This document shows positions 1 to 13,013 of a stretch of 64,000 nt of DNA, piece after piece. Location of the stretch: positions 2,232,001-2,296,000 of the forward strand of contig NW_020825322.1 of NCBI RefSeq assembly GCF_003286085.1. Direction: 5' to 3'. Made by a program: the position numbers and the translations under genes. Numbering within the stretch: the stretch's first letter is position 1; every line of letters begins with the position of its first letter. This DNA comes from Drosophila persimilis. Taxonomy: Eukaryota; Arthropoda; Insecta; Diptera; Drosophilidae. The notes beneath the pieces were generated by a model, which was not told the origin of the DNA, made no database searches, and saw nothing but the letters and a program-made list of their open reading frames with translations.

Positions 1-612
1 TGCTGCTCCTTTCACTGCTCCTCCTCCGCCCGTTGCTACTGCCAGTGCAGCTGCTGCGCTGCTGCTGCCGTTGTTGTTGGGTGCTGCTCTGCTGGCTTTG
101 GTGGTCTGCTTCAGGAATTTGCTCAGTCGGCGGGCAGCTAGATGCGGCGGGGGCTGGGGACTTTGTCCGCCCAAAGCCGGTGGTGCACTGCAGGTGGAAC
201 GTTTTCGTTGCAGCTGGATCGTCGCTGCTGTTGCGAGGTCTGCTGCTGTTGCGTGGTCTGCTGCTGCTGCTGCTGCTGTTGCTGCAGGCGATGCATCCAC
301 GAAGCTTATTTGCTTCCACTTCTTTTTCTTCTTCTTTACCTTGGCGGTGGCCTTGAGCAAATGGCGCGATCGGAATGCCGCTGCTGCAGTTGTTGTCTGT
401 GTGGCTGCGGCAACAGTGGTTGCTGCTGCTGCGGGGATTACTCTTCTTGAGCGGACTGATCCACCGGCTACTTCTCTTCCCGCTGCGGGTCCTTCTCCTG
501 CTGCTGCTGCGGCTGCGGCTGGCGTTAGGCTCTGGCTGCGCCTTTGACGCGGCGCTGCGGCAACGTCGGCGGCGGCGTCGTCGTCACCTTTGGCCGCCAG
601 TTCAAAAACTTT
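1..612 (-). CDS. Partial internal coding exon, gene unresolved (possible dnc alternative exon)
   Basis: The minus strand is open for 204 codons from just after a TGA (613-615) to the window edge. I see no Met in it, so it should be an internal exon spliced from upstream and continuing past position 1. The translated product has an acidic-Ala start (GDDDAAAD), Ala runs, a Lys block (KVKKKKKKWKQ, about residues 95-105), a segment reading ISFVDASPA, then QLQRKRSTCSAPPALGG, a Pro run, RRLSKFLKQTTKASRA, and an Asn/Ser/Ala/Gly tail. Such mixed basic and homopolymeric sequence is typical of Drosophila regulatory N-termini. The competing plus-strand frames are almost pure Leu/Cys/Ala from CTG repeats and look like antisense. 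It lies downstream of the dnc exons on the same strand, so it could be another dnc exon or the next gene. The acceptor is not clear; a (TG)n tract precedes the frame. Confidence 0.55.
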
Positions 613-872
613 TCACCCGGCCACCCACACACACACACACACACGCAAGCACGCAGACAGAGGCAATCTCTCCCGCTGACACACACACCACACACACACA
701 CACACACGCGCGTACGCTTACGCTCACGCAGGCGGCGTGTGTCGTCGACGTCGCGGTCGCGGCATTTGATAAGCGGCTTCTCTGGTTGTTGTTGCTGTTG
801 CTGCTGCTGCGCCGCTGCGGCGGCTGCTGCTTTGATTTGAGTGCTGCTTCTGTGGCCGCTTCAGCTCAGCCT

Positions 873-905
<33 letters not shown>

Positions 906-1562
906 GATAACTGTTTTTGGCACTGCTTTTTTATGTAATTTTTCAAACACTTGCAAAAAATATTGTCAAAAAAATACTTAATAATAATGTAATTTTTCTT
1001 TTTTTTTTTTTTTTTTTTTTGGTTTTTGTCTCACATCCACACACAGAGACACACGAGAGCACGAGCGCGCGCGCCTACACAGAGACGGGAGCGAAGACGA
1101 CGGCAACGGCGACGGAAGCAAAAAGGAATTTCTGGCGTGTAGCGGTAAACGCGTGCGATGCTCACAGCTGCAGCGACCGCACGACATTAAGCAGAGGGAC
1201 AGAACAGAAGCCCAAGCAGCGCCCAGCGCCAGCGCCAGCGCCAAAACGATATGGGACTAGAACAGCAGGCAGAGGCAGCGGGCAGAAGCAGCTGGCAGAG
1301 TCCATGGTATATCCATACACGGTGGGGTCATTCCGCTCTTCAGCTGGCCTAGGTTGTTATCACACACTCTCTCTCTATCTCTCTCTCTCTCTGACTCTCT
1401 TTATCTCAACCTGTACGCGGACACACTCAAAACACGAGACGCAATAGCACATGATCTAATGAATCCCCACAGGTTAACATACAGATTCAAGACCATAAGC
1501 AAACGCATACGATTGTTAGAATTAGGTAAGCAATAGGAGACCGCACGCAGAGCTGGTCTCAC
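613..1562. repeat. Microsatellite-rich non-coding stretch
   Basis: No coding frame is convincing here. It holds (CA)n tracts at about 627-644 and 683-710, a (GCT)9 run at 878-905, a T tract of about 22 at 999-1020, and a CT-rich run at about 1365-1402. The CTG run would read as CAG on the dnc strand. A good minus-strand splice donor (GTGAGA after AAG) sits at 1562-1557. Confidence 0.7.
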
Positions 1563-1770
1563 CTTAAATAGGTACACTCTGGCAGAGGCGGCTGAAGCAG
1601 CAGCAGAAGCAGCGGGAGCAAATGACAGAGAGCGGCCGAAGAAGCGAGTGGGAAAAAACCACGAAGCGAAAGAGACCACGCACAGAGAGGGTGACGGCGA
1701 AGGAGAAGGCGAAAGCGTGCAGGCGAAAGCACGCCGCCAGCGGAAGCTGTGTGGAGACCGAGTGACGCCG
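1563..1770 (-). other. Possible untranslated 5' exon ending at a splice donor
   Basis: On the minus strand the sequence ends in TATTTAAG followed by GTGAGA, a consensus Drosophila donor at 1562. The stretch upstream is purine/CAG-rich like Drosophila 5' leaders, and one frame is closed by a stop just before the donor. The 5' end is arbitrary: I see no TATA box, only a weak initiator-like TCACTC near 1760. It could be a leader exon of a dnc transcript. Confidence 0.22.
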
Positions 1771-2962
1771 GCAGCGCAGCCAAGCGATACTCTTCGATTT
1801 GTCTAGCCTCCAGCGAGTGCGTATGCACGAATACGCAATGGGTTGGTTGTAGGCGAGTCGAATGGATTTTGTTAGCCCTAGAAAAGCCATATGCGGGTAT
1901 GATCGAATAATTAGCATCTAGCCACCTTTATCTTTAACCCTAGATCTCCTATTATACATGACACGATTACGTTGTACAAGTGTAGCAGACTCATTCGATA
2001 CGATTGACGCGACCTTTCGCCCCAAGAGTGATTGTGAACTCAACTCGAAAAAATTGCAGTTGAGTATATTTTTACACCATAATCGTTTAGCTTCCACTTG
2101 AGAGATTAATATTGACAGGGTAGTCAATCCTTCGTGTGAAAACCACTAATATTGCGAAAAAGGCAATTTCCGTTTTATACTGCGGGACGGATGTAGACAT
2201 TAGACAAACATTACAATTACCAGATGTCTTACATATGTATGTAAATTATAATAAATTCTTTCGATATGCATATTTTGGGGACTTTTTTTCGAGATAGGCT
2301 AAGAGTAGGGTATCCAGTGATCGGTGAGTTTTACTCTCTCATTCCGCTGCTACTGAATGAAATGCGCAAAATAGTAGCAGACGCCGGCGTCGCTGCCACG
2401 CTATGTTCTATGCGACTTCGGTGCGGAGAAGAACTGAAATGAGCGGAGCCGCGGCTGGGTCCCCTTCATTTTTTTGCGCTCTCTTCTTTGAATTTCTTTC
2501 TAGTTTTGTTCATCTAATCTTTCTTATCTTTTGTTGTTATTTACTTTTATTTCGGTTTTTCTATTATTTATTTGTTGTTCTGCTGGACAAGATAGAGAGT
2601 GCAGGCTCTCTTGCCTTCGTTTGTGGCTTCTCTTTTGCGCAGAAAGGTGCGCGCTCTTTGTTTTTTCGTAAAGTGGCGTCTCTCTTAAAGCGTCGCATTC
2701 GCAGCTGGCTTTTGCTGCTGCCGTTTTCACGCTGCCACGGCTGTTTCTGTTGCCCTTGTTGTTGTTTTTGTTGTTGTTGCGCGTTGCACTTGAAAACTTT
2801 ACTTACGCACAGCACCCCCACCTTTCAGCCGGCACCCCGCTCTCTCTCTCTCTGCCTCTCCCTCTCTCCATCTCACTCTCTCTGTTTCTCTGTCTCTCTT
2901 TGGCCGGCTGAAGTGCATTTGCATTTGTTATTGAGCCGCCGCCCCCTAAGCTGGGTCAAGTG

Positions 2963-3067
2963 ATGGGCGCGGCGGCGGCGGCGGCAGCGGCAGAGCAGAG
3001 CAGCCAGGGTGTGCAGCAGCAGCAGCAGCAGCGGCAGCAGCAGCAGCAGGCGACGCAGCAGAATTGA
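2963..3067 (+). CDS. Short poly-Ala/poly-Gln ORF, probably upstream ORF or non-functional
   Basis: ATG at 2963 opens 34 codons: MG, eight Ala, EQSSQGV, six Gln, Arg, five Gln, ATQQN, then TGA. It lies just after a CT-rich tract (2841-2898) and in a GC-rich patch, as 5' leader exons often do. Nothing shows that it is translated, and CAG/GCG repeats create such frames by chance. It has no recognised family. Confidence 0.18.
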   Translation: MGAAAAAAAAEQSSQGVQQQQQQRQQQQQATQQN

Positions 3068-3213
3068 ACTCAAGTGGAACACTGGTCCACAGGATTGCAG
3101 GGATCCCATCGAGTGAGAAAAGGTCATTAAAGAGAGGACTGCAGTCAACCCTCGTTCCACAAAATAGCCAACCGGATCACAATTTCCCATAAGCGAATAG
3201 ACTTGTTATCGAC

Positions 3214-3221
3214 TATCGATA
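3214..3221. promoter_or_regulatory. Perfect DRE-type motif TATCGATA
   Basis: The palindrome TATCGATA is the DREF/BEAF-32 response element found at many Drosophila housekeeping promoters and insulators. It sits beside the GC-rich, CAG-rich patch at 2.3-3.1 kb. Because it is a palindrome the strand is not informative. One exact 8-mer is only modest evidence. Confidence 0.35.
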
Positions 3222-6200
3222 ATCGGGGCGATTGGTCTCTGCTTTAAGGACCGTGTCCAAATGTGTCCTCTTGGAACCCGGTAGTCTACGAGTATCTATA
3301 AGATACTTATTCCCATTAATGTACAGATATTCTGAACACATTCTGGAGATACTGTTTGCTCGGCTGTCTGGTGTAATTAAATCGCTCTCTTCACGGCACG
3401 AGGCAGTTCTGATTGCTATATTAGTTATCCTCTTTACATCATCCACCACTCGAGCCTCGTGCCACACGGGGGGGCAGTTGGGGTAACCTTATGCTGCACT
3501 TGCTCTCGGGCACAGGGTCCCAGCTCCCAGGTCCCGGGTCCCGGCTCATTGCCTGGTATTTTGTTATTAGCTCTTAAGTTGCCCCAGGTGCCTCAAGGTG
3601 CTCCAAGAGGGGTCACCGGAAAGTTTCAAATTTCTTTTGGCCAATAAAAATAAACAAAGGAGCGTCGCCAGTGGTGGCAGAGCGGCGACGGGCGGGGTGG
3701 GGGCGGGGAAGGAGTAGGGGGACTAAAATGAGCTCCAGGCTCGGATTGCAATTATCCTCCGACTGGCGGGTAGCGTCTCCAGCAGCTGCGAGAGTTATCC
3801 ATCAAAGATGGATACCGCTTTCCACAGGCTCTAATGAAAATTTGCTACCATTTTGCAAAGAGTCGCCTTGAGTGTCTAAATACTGGAGAGGATGGGGATC
3901 GGCACGGGTATGGGGATGGGGATGGAGAGGTCCGGACTCAGGTGGGGACACTTATCCATTCAGTTGGAAAGAAAGGAAAACGAGACGAAAGGAGGGGAAA
4001 TTTCTCCTGTTATGGTTATGGCTTCCTCCTCAAACTGCCATCCAGCCAGATGTTATCGCAATTTTGGTATTTTGCATAAACAGGCACAGAGATCTGTCAA
4101 AAGGAAAAGATATACTCTTTCTCTCTCACTCTCTCTTTTAGCGAGGGGAGTACGTGGACTTTCTGCTTGACTTGGGCTTGGGTCCCCGAACTTGAATTTG
4201 ACTATCAGATATTGAAGAAAATATCTTTCAATATTGAATGGAGGGAACCTCCATTGGGATCCATCCTCAGATGAAGAGTACCTAATCTTCGTCCATGGTT
4301 TCCCCTGTATTATTCTACTATTCTGTGCCTTGTCTGTCCATCGCATCCACTTTTCCACGGCCGCTTTGACAAACAGCCGACAACTATAACAAAAAAAGAG
4401 GAAGGACACACGGCCAAAACATACAAAAAAAAAACAACAAAAAAACACACAAAACTAATGGACGGGCAATGGCACCCAGGGGGCTGGCTAAAGAGATACG
4501 GAGAGCAGGATAGATAGACGGGGAGGGGGGGAAATAGAGAAAGTGAGGGAGAGAGAGAGTGTGTGGGGGGTGGACTATATATATGTAACACCCTGTGGAG
4601 TGTTCTCCGTGTTGTTTGTTGGAGAGATTTCTGGCGGCTGCCCACGAGTCAAATATTTGTTAAACAACTTTCAAGCGTTTCTTTTTCTCCCTCTCTTAAC
4701 TCACAAAACTAATTATTCTCTGGAGATATTGTACGTACAGATAACCCATCAAATTGTAATAAATATCTTTCCGGATAAATAGCGATATAAAGCATACAAT
4801 TCTTTTAAAATGTATCCCAGATTTATCCTAGAATTAAAAGATGTGTTTTGGATACAGAAGTTTTCCATAGTAGTTTTCCTAAAGTTTACAAAATTGCCAT
4901 AAAAAACAGATTAAAGCTATTGCAAAGCTTTCCCTCTGGCACTTGCAAAGAACTCGACTTTTCTATAACTATTTAGGTTTCCAAAATTGACAGAAAGGTT
5001 TTTGCAATAAAAGAAACAAAACCTTTTTTTTCGCCAAAAAGTGGGATCTACAGAGAAAATCCCGTAAATCGTTTTCGTTTATATTTTTTTTGAGAGATTT
5101 GTTGGAAATGATTCGGTAACTCGTAATTTGTCCCGTAGAATAAAGAACAAAGAGGCAGCAGAGGGTTTTTTTCCACAGATAAAATGTCATTAAGAGTTTT
5201 CCTAGTAAAATGTCAGCGCAATGGCAACAGGTTTTTCTTAATTTGTTGTTTTCTGTGTAAAAAAGGAGTGAATAAAAAGTCCTCATTAATATACGCCTCT
5301 GCACTGTGATTGTTGTTTGTTAAGCCATGCAAAAAATAATCCCTTTGCCTAGCCGTTGCCTTTGACGGGGCCCCGGCAAATATTCGCGAACGGAGTGTCC
5401 TTGGATTTTTCAAATATTTTCCATCATACATGGAGCTCGTGTGGAGCTCATACCACCTCCAGGTGGTTCATTAATGCCCTGTTTGTTTTATTTTTGTTGT
5501 TGTCAATTTCCTGCGCTTTGAGATCGCATTTCGCATTTCGCATTTTGTTGGAGATTTTCAGTACGCCCGCGAATGTGCGTGTGCAACACGCCCCCGATGT
5601 GCCTGCCACTTTTGCACCTTTTTTCCCCGTTTTGTTTTCCTGCAGTTAACTTTATTGCCATCTGGAGGCGGGATCGTGTACCTGGCCCGCGGACAAACAA
5701 ATTGCATGCGGCTCTCATTTCTCATTTCACATTTCATGTGTCTGGCGTCGCTGCCGCTGCCGCTGCCACTGCACTTACAGCAGGTAGCAAGGTGGGCAGC
5801 ACCTCGGGCGGACCACGCCCACGTGCCACAGAGCGATCCACCAGCAGCACTGAAGCTGGAATCCCGAAACAACCACACGCGCTGCTACGCCGCATACCAA
5901 AAAGTTAATCATAAAAAAACGCACCGGCGAAAAGGCCAAGGTTCACCGTGTTGCTGATTGTTTTTTCTAGGGGCGGCAAAGCGTGGGGCGTTTGCAACAA
6001 GTTGCACATGGCGTATACGCAATATTCGGTGTAACAGCGAGATTTGCTGTTTTCACACAAAGGGTCGGCGCGATTCCGAATTCTGTGAGAGCCAAATGGG
6101 TGGGGGAGGGTGGGGAGGGAAGAGAGGGAGCTTACCCGCGCCGCGGATCAGTAATCAAAGCGCTCGAAAAACACTCACCTGTAAAAAAGAAAGAGGGAAT

Positions 6201-6747
6201 TTTCAATTAGTTTGCGCCATGCATACATGTGTGGGTTTATTAAATTTAAATATCAAAACTAAAGACTGGTAAAGTGCGGAACTTAAGCTGACTTTCTGAG
6301 TGCTTTTTTATTTGATCCTTTTTGTTATTCTCTTATAGAAATGTTTGCCTCTTGCACTGAATGATGTCGGGTTAAGTTTAGTTAATAAAAATGTTCATCA
6401 TCTCAAGATGACAGACAGTTAACCCCACATGAAATCCTTCCTGCCTGCTATATCTTTTAATGCGTGTAGCTTTAAGCTTTAAAATCCTGACCACTAGCAA
6501 CAAAATTCGGATTGTCCAAGTGCTGTAAGCTCCATAAGCTTTTTTCCCACCAGGAAGCTTCCACAATCGGAATGCTTCTCGGGTGAAAGTTTAATGGAAA
6601 ATGGAAAAGTTCTTGGTGTGGTGAAAAGCTTAGCGAGTGCTTTGCATTTTTTAGTTTGAAAGCTTTGGTTCACTGCGAAGCTCCTTCTGTGAAGAGCTTT
6701 CTAAAGATCAATGCGATACGAAATTGCAGCAATGCTGTTTACTATTT
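3222..6747. other. Non-coding DNA, no gene seen
   Basis: Intronic or intergenic DNA relative to dnc. ORFs here are short and overlap in several frames. One Ser/Thr-rich plus-strand frame at about 5,760-5,908 has Drosophila-like codons and follows a TTACAG, but it lacks other support. An AT-rich stretch fills 4,780-5,300, and many AAGCTT-type motifs occur at 6,460-6,640. Confidence 0.6.
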
Positions 6748-7395
6748 AAGATACATTTGTATCTTTCGTGGGAAAAAGTGGCTGGAATTGTTCAAATTTG
6801 CATTTAATCATATTTTAACCATTTTTGAAAATATATCTAAAAGTATCTCGTGGGTACATATGTATCTTTGGCCCTTTTAAAACTGCATTTTGATGCCAAA
6901 ATGGTTTGTCATGCATCACAAATACAGATTGAAAGATTTCAGAGATATTTTTTTAAATATCTTCAAGATACATATGTATCTTTCGTGGGAAAATGTTGCT
7001 AGAAATGCCTAAATTTGCATCCAATCTTATTTGAATCATTTTTAAACATATTTCTAAAAGTATCTGGTGGATATATATGTATTCTTAGCCCTTTTAATTC
7101 TGTATTTTGATGCAAAAATGGTTTGTCATGCATCCCAAATACAAATTTAAGAATTTAAGAGATTTTTTTCTAAAGTATCTTCAAGATAGATTGGTATCTT
7201 TTTTAGGAGGGGGTTGCCTGAATAGTTTACATTTGCAGAAAATCATAATGTAACATTTTTGAATATATTTCTAAAAGTATCTCGTGGATAAATACGTATC
7301 TTCATCCTTAAAAATGGTTTCAAATGTCTTCCAAGTGCAAATTGAGCGATTTCAGATATTCCTACTTAAGTCTCCTCGAGATAGATTTGTATCTT
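6748..7395 (+). repeat. Diverged tandem repeat, about 217-bp period, three copies
   Basis: The motif AAGATACATNTGTATCTT starts units at 6748, 6965 and 7183, with a last, decayed start at 7378. Spacings are 217, 218 and 195 bp. Each unit also shares TTTCTAAAAGTATCT plus GTGG about 85-95 bp in, and copies one and two share AATGGTTTGTCATGCATC. The 6965 copy begins with a perfect 18-bp palindrome, AAGATACATATGTATCTT. The units are AT-rich, non-coding and clearly homologous but diverged. This looks like a local satellite or a repeat inside an old mobile element. Confidence 0.85.
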
Positions 7396-10300
7396 TAAAC
7401 CCTAAGAGGTATATTTTCAGGAAAAACTAGCTTTGAATGTTCCTTAATTTAATTTTAATAAATTTCCAGCTGCAGGATTGCTGGCGTGGCCAACGAAAAA
7501 GATGGTGCAAGCTCGGCATGTGGACACAAGTGAGATAGAGATAAAGAGAAAGCGCATGGGGCCATCTCAAAGGCCAAAACAAAACAAAATTTAACCCTGC
7601 CCCATGGGTAGTCCACAATTGTTTTGTTTACAACAAAAAATGACAAAGAGATTGCTCGCTTCCAGGAAAATTAGAAAAGGCCAAGCATTCTGCTCTGTGG
7701 AAAAGAGTAAAAAATAAACTGACTTATAGAAGTGGGGCAACAGTTGGAAGCCCCTCAAATGAAGAGGTGTTTGAAGTCCTGCTGCTGAGTGTTGTAGATG
7801 ATAATTACCTAAATTAAATGGGTCACAGGAGAGGTGTTGTTCAAATGACTACAAAAGAGTAGAACGAAGCCTTAATCAGCATGGCACATGTTCCTAGAGC
7901 CAATATTTTGGTGGAATAATGAACGGAAGCACTTGCAAGAAGGTTGACCAAGTTGAACTTTTGCTCATTTGTCGCCGATTTGCCTACGTGTTCCCGCTTT
8001 ATTTTCAATTGGAGGCAGCTCTCCTCCCCTTGCAATGCAATAAATTACATTCCTTTCTCGCTTGCTCTCTTCCTCTCTGTCCCTTTCATTTTAATGGTCC
8101 TGTGTTTATTATCATTGCTTCTCTCATACCCGGGCTTCACCTTTGTGCCACTGGGGACCTCAGTTCTCAGTTCACGGGATTTTCCAACTTTTTCTGCCTC
8201 GCTTTTCCTCTCTGGCTTGCTTTTTTTCTCTCTCTTTCTCCTTCTCTCTCTCTGTCTCATTGTCTTGCTCCCTTTCAATGTTTGTCTAACCCATCTCAGA
8301 TTGCCTTTATCTTTGGGATATACTTCAAATGGCCATCCGAGCTGGCAGGCTCTTATGCTGCCTCGTCTCTTACTTAAGCCCGGGGCCAGGAAGAGGTTTA
8401 CCTTCAAAATGTCACACGTTTCGTATGCGTAATATTTGTAATGTCAGCATTAACCTTGCCCCGAGGGGCAGGGGCAGAAGCAGGGCCAGGGCCATGGGAT
8501 AAAAGATTGCTTAGATGGATAGATCATCAGTGCATTATGTTGCAACGTTTTATGCTAATTAACAACTTAACGCGATTTTCATTAGCATTTTGTGGGTTTT
8601 TCTTCTTTTTGTCTTGCCGTTGCCTAAAATTCCAGGCATAATATTTGAGTGTCACGCTGGGAGTCGCAGATAGGGCCGCGGCTCTACATTTATACCCAAT
8701 ACGTAGTCAGTATGGCTCTCCTCCGCTAGAGGCTGCACACTGCACGACGAAGAGTGTGTGTGAGAGTGAGATAGAGAGAGGGGGGTTGGGTAACTACTGA
8801 AATTTAATTTGTTCCTTGTGGCTATAATAATAATCAGATGTTATTCAGGGTCGGCGATCTGGTAGATATGGCTAGTCTTTACGAATCTGCACTCTTGATT
8901 TTCTCGTCTCTCGCTTCCTTATGGGTGTTACACAAGCCATTGTCATTCCAAGTCTAATATAGCCATATACTCTCCTTGAGTATCCGGTATTAGAAAGCAG
9001 CGTTCCGATGGGCATAAATGGGCATACAGAAAATTGGAGACAGACAGAGCGGAAGGTGGAGGTAGAGGGAGAGAGAGTGTGGGAGAAGCTATTTAAGAGG
9101 CGTAATTTATAGTTGATTTGAAGCCTACTAATTATCGTAAATATGTTGTAACGATGGGGCCTTTGATTGTGCTCCCCCCCCACACACACACACACTGCAG
9201 TCTGATGTTATGGCATAAATATGGCACGAAAATATCATAAATGTTGATTTAAAATTGAAATGAGTTGCATAAATTATTGCGATTCTATCAGGGCACTCAA
9301 CAGCACTGTATTTGGGTCACAGCCAACACTAGTTGTGTTAATTTGCCACCCAAAGAAAGAGAAAGAGAGATAAAGAGAGAGTGAGGGAGGGTGGAATGGG
9401 CAAACAAACCAATACAGAATAGAGGACTATTCGCTCTACAAGAAGAATTAGTCAAGCACCAGAGTGGCAGGCGAACCAGTGTTGGACAAGGACGGAGCGT
9501 GGACTGTGGACAGTTCTCTAATATTTGAAACTTTAATAAAGCATCCATCCATCCTTCCCCCGTCTTCCGTGCGCGTCTGGGCCCATCCATCCCACCGAGT
9601 GGCGAGCAAATATGCCTTCATTAGCGCCTGAAAGTATGCAGCACTCGAGTGAAGAAGGATGGACCCTGGGGAAGCGGAAGCCGAAGGACTCCGCGAATAC
9701 AATATGCAAACAAAGGCACGCGCTGCCATGCAAACATTGTCCGGGTGATAGGGGGGAGTAGGGGGCCTGTCGTCCAGGCCTTTAAAAAGGGTTCTCCGCT
9801 CTGCCGCTTAGAGGACGAACACCCAGCATCTTTCTCACCGACAAAAAAGGGGAACAACTTTTTCAAGAGCCAGTTGGAAAGTGTTGCCCGAAAGCTGGAC
9901 GGAGCAGCCAAGATGTCCGGCAAGTAAGAACAACTAATGCCAGAGAGCTTAGGCGAGAGCTGTTAAGGTCAAACAGAATGATGTTAGCGGTTAGCGGGGA
10001 GGACCCTCAAAAGGAATTGGCTTTAAGAGCGCCGATGGGTGTATGTGTGGACACTGTCATCCCAATTAGGGGTGGTCCAATGCCCATTCGAGAGTTATTA
10101 TTAGTCGAATGAAAGCTAAAGAGATTACGGATGATAGATGAACATTCACAGCAAGTGCTTCTCAACAGATGGGATGTGTTTTTCGACAGATTGACAGATT
10201 GACAGATTGAGAAAGATCTCTGATATACCATGTTGTAAATAATAAATAGAATAATATACAAATAAATAATGTTCTCCATACAAATCGTAGAACACACAAG

Positions 10301-13013
10301 ATAAAGGCCATCCTTCTATGCCACAGCTCCACCAGATCCTCCCCCCCGACTCGGCTTTCACAGCACTATCTGGCACCTCCCCCCTCCACCAAAAGCACAC
10401 ACAGATTTCCATGAAAATCACTGAATTAACCCCCGACCCCAGCAGTGCAGCTTTGAGTCCCGACACCGACCTTTTTTGCCGAAACCGCAGGAACCTCGCT
10501 GTTCGTTCGGGGAATACCCCGTTCGGTTTGGCGGCGGTGCTGCGGAGGGGGGTATCGCTGCGTTGGGGCTGATAAAAAATGCGGCCTGCGTCATCGGTCG
10601 ATCCCCTGATAGCTTAAAGATTGCTCACCAAATTGAAGTTTAAATATACAGACATTAGCTGTTCCTTTTTTTTTCTGCCTTGGACAACAACAATTTCGAT
10701 TCATTGGGTGGAAAACAACTTTCGGATGGTATATAAATGAGGCCCAGAAGGGACATCCCCAGGACTCTGCCAGCAACAGCAACAATAATATATATGACTT
10801 TTCGGACCATTTGTCTGTATGTTTTTAATAATAAATAAACTGTAAACATAAGTCACGCATACGGAAAGCCCAAAAGTTGAGCCTCGAGCTCCCAGAGATT
10901 TATCTTTTCCTCCGTATCTGGGGGGGATGCCCAACCACGACCCCAATCAGGAGCCCAGGCATACCCTGGGTACTTGTGGCCAAAGCTATGCAAATGTTGC
11001 GGCCTGCCGGGGAGTCTGTCTGGATTTTTAAAGTCTCCACCCACCCACACTGCCTGTGCCTGTGCCTCTGGGAATTTTCCCCATTTTCATAATTCCTAAG
11101 GGAATTTTTGATTTGGAATTTAATGCTCCGACTAACAGGTGGAGTTCAGCTGAAATGAGATGAGATGAGATGGAAATTGGGCTGTCAACTAACTGATAAG
11201 GTGCTTAAGTAAGTAAGTAAGTTGGGCCCCCATACGGTTTACCATTTCCTTTTCACTTGCAAAAACGTTGGGAATGCAGATTCTCATTTGCGATTGGAAT
11301 AATTAAGCGACTGTGTTTACTCTCGCAAATAAATAGTTTTCAAATATTTTAATTCCATTTTTCCACTTTCTGATTCCATAAAAGTCAACAGGCAAACAAA
11401 ACTATTCCGACAACTAAAAATTAGCTCAAATAAATGTTGAAGCATCATTTTAAATTTGTGTACCTATTTTTTGTTAATTTATGAATTTGTTTACCATGGA
11501 ATTTCACAACAACAAAAAAAAAAAAATACGAAAATCACTGAATTAATTGAAGTAATTTGAATTGAGATATTACTGAACATTTTTCTACCCACATAAATCT
11601 CGTGCATGAAATCGAGCCTGTTTTTTCACATTTCCGACTGACTGGCTGCTCCATTTTCCATTTACCATTTACCGTTTTGCCTAAAAAAATATGTCTCTGC
11701 CCCCGGATGATGATAATTTAATTTGAAATTTGTTGGCGTTGCAGCAACAAATTTGCACGAGTTTATGCGTCAACGAATGCTGTACTGCTTACAACTTTTC
11801 GCCGTCCTGTCATTTGTCAATTTGTGCTTATCCATTAGCGAATTTAATATTATCTAATATATCATTTGATTTATTTGCAATCCATTTATGTGGCAGGACA
11901 GGTCACTAGGAATATATATATATATATCTACATAAATGCCAAGGGTATCAAAAATGGTCCTTCTGCTGTTGGCCTTTGAGGTTCGGTTTTTTGCGGAATT
12001 TGCTCGATTTTAGCTGGCAATTAAATTTAAATACATTTAATGGACATAATGCCAATAATTGTTTAACTTTCCCTTCCCCCGCAGCCCCGTCCACCCCCCC
12101 CCTGATATATTCCTTTTAAGCTGAGCGCAGTCGAAAGGAAAACGAAAGGAAACGGAAATTTTCATGGCCTGGCAGCTTCAATTACCCCCCACTTTGCTTT
12201 AGCATCCTTCGCTTCCTTTGCCTCCTTTGGCTCCTTTGGCCCATTTGCCATTTCTGGGGTTCATTAAAATAATTCGCATCTTTTCTTGTTTTTGTGTGGC
12301 TGTTGTTGTTTTTGTTGTTTTTGGTTTTCCCCATAGCTTTTCCTCAGCCTGATGTTATTAATATATCTCACAGTGTGCCTTTGCCAGAGACAGAGAGGAG
12401 GTAGAGAGACAGTGAACAGGGTACGAAAAATTAAAAACATTTAAATTTAATTATACGACTATGACAAACAATTTTGGCATTCTGACAACGCCACAAGACG
12501 ATGGCAGGGCGGAAGAGACCAGAAGCAGGGGCCTGTGCGTCTGTGTGCGTCGGTGTGCCCCTCTGTTGCCAATGACATTCTCCGACTGATGGAACGATGG
12601 GTCTGGCCTGGTCTGGTCTGGTCTGGCCTCTGAGCATCGCCCCCAAGCAATTTGCAACAACAAGTCAACAATTAGCAGCGAGTTCAATGTGCCACAAGAG
12701 TCCTGGACATCAGAAATGCGACATGGACAGGGACATGGTTATAAACAAGTTCATTAGCCAGGGGGTACGATGTAGCAGAGTCAGGTCGGTGCCTGAATTT
12801 CGGCCACGCAAATTGATTGAAGGCAAAATGGGCCAAAGTTTAGATGGAATTTTAGAGGCATACCATGGGTAGACCAGGAAATATTAAGGGGGGGACATAT
12901 AATTTCTAGTTTAAGGTCAAAGAGAGCACACTTTGATTTTCCTTTTCACCAATATCTTGGCAATTTTCTAGCCTTTCCGCCTGAAATTCGTACAATCCCC
13001 AAACACGACTCAC
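7396..13013 (-). other. Non-coding, part of the dnc intron following the 13-14 kb exon
   Basis: This follows the dnc splice donor at 13013 and is therefore intronic on the dnc strand. It contains short CA, GA and CT tracts (9,170-9,195; 9,355-9,385) and AT-rich stretches at 11.3-12.1 kb. A 92-codon plus-strand ORF at 9,649-9,927 has no recognisable features. Confidence 0.6.

Noticed and set aside
33-938. Long plus-strand Leu/Cys/Ala ORFs
   Set aside because: They come from CTG repeats read on the wrong strand; the minus strand gives a more protein-like frame.
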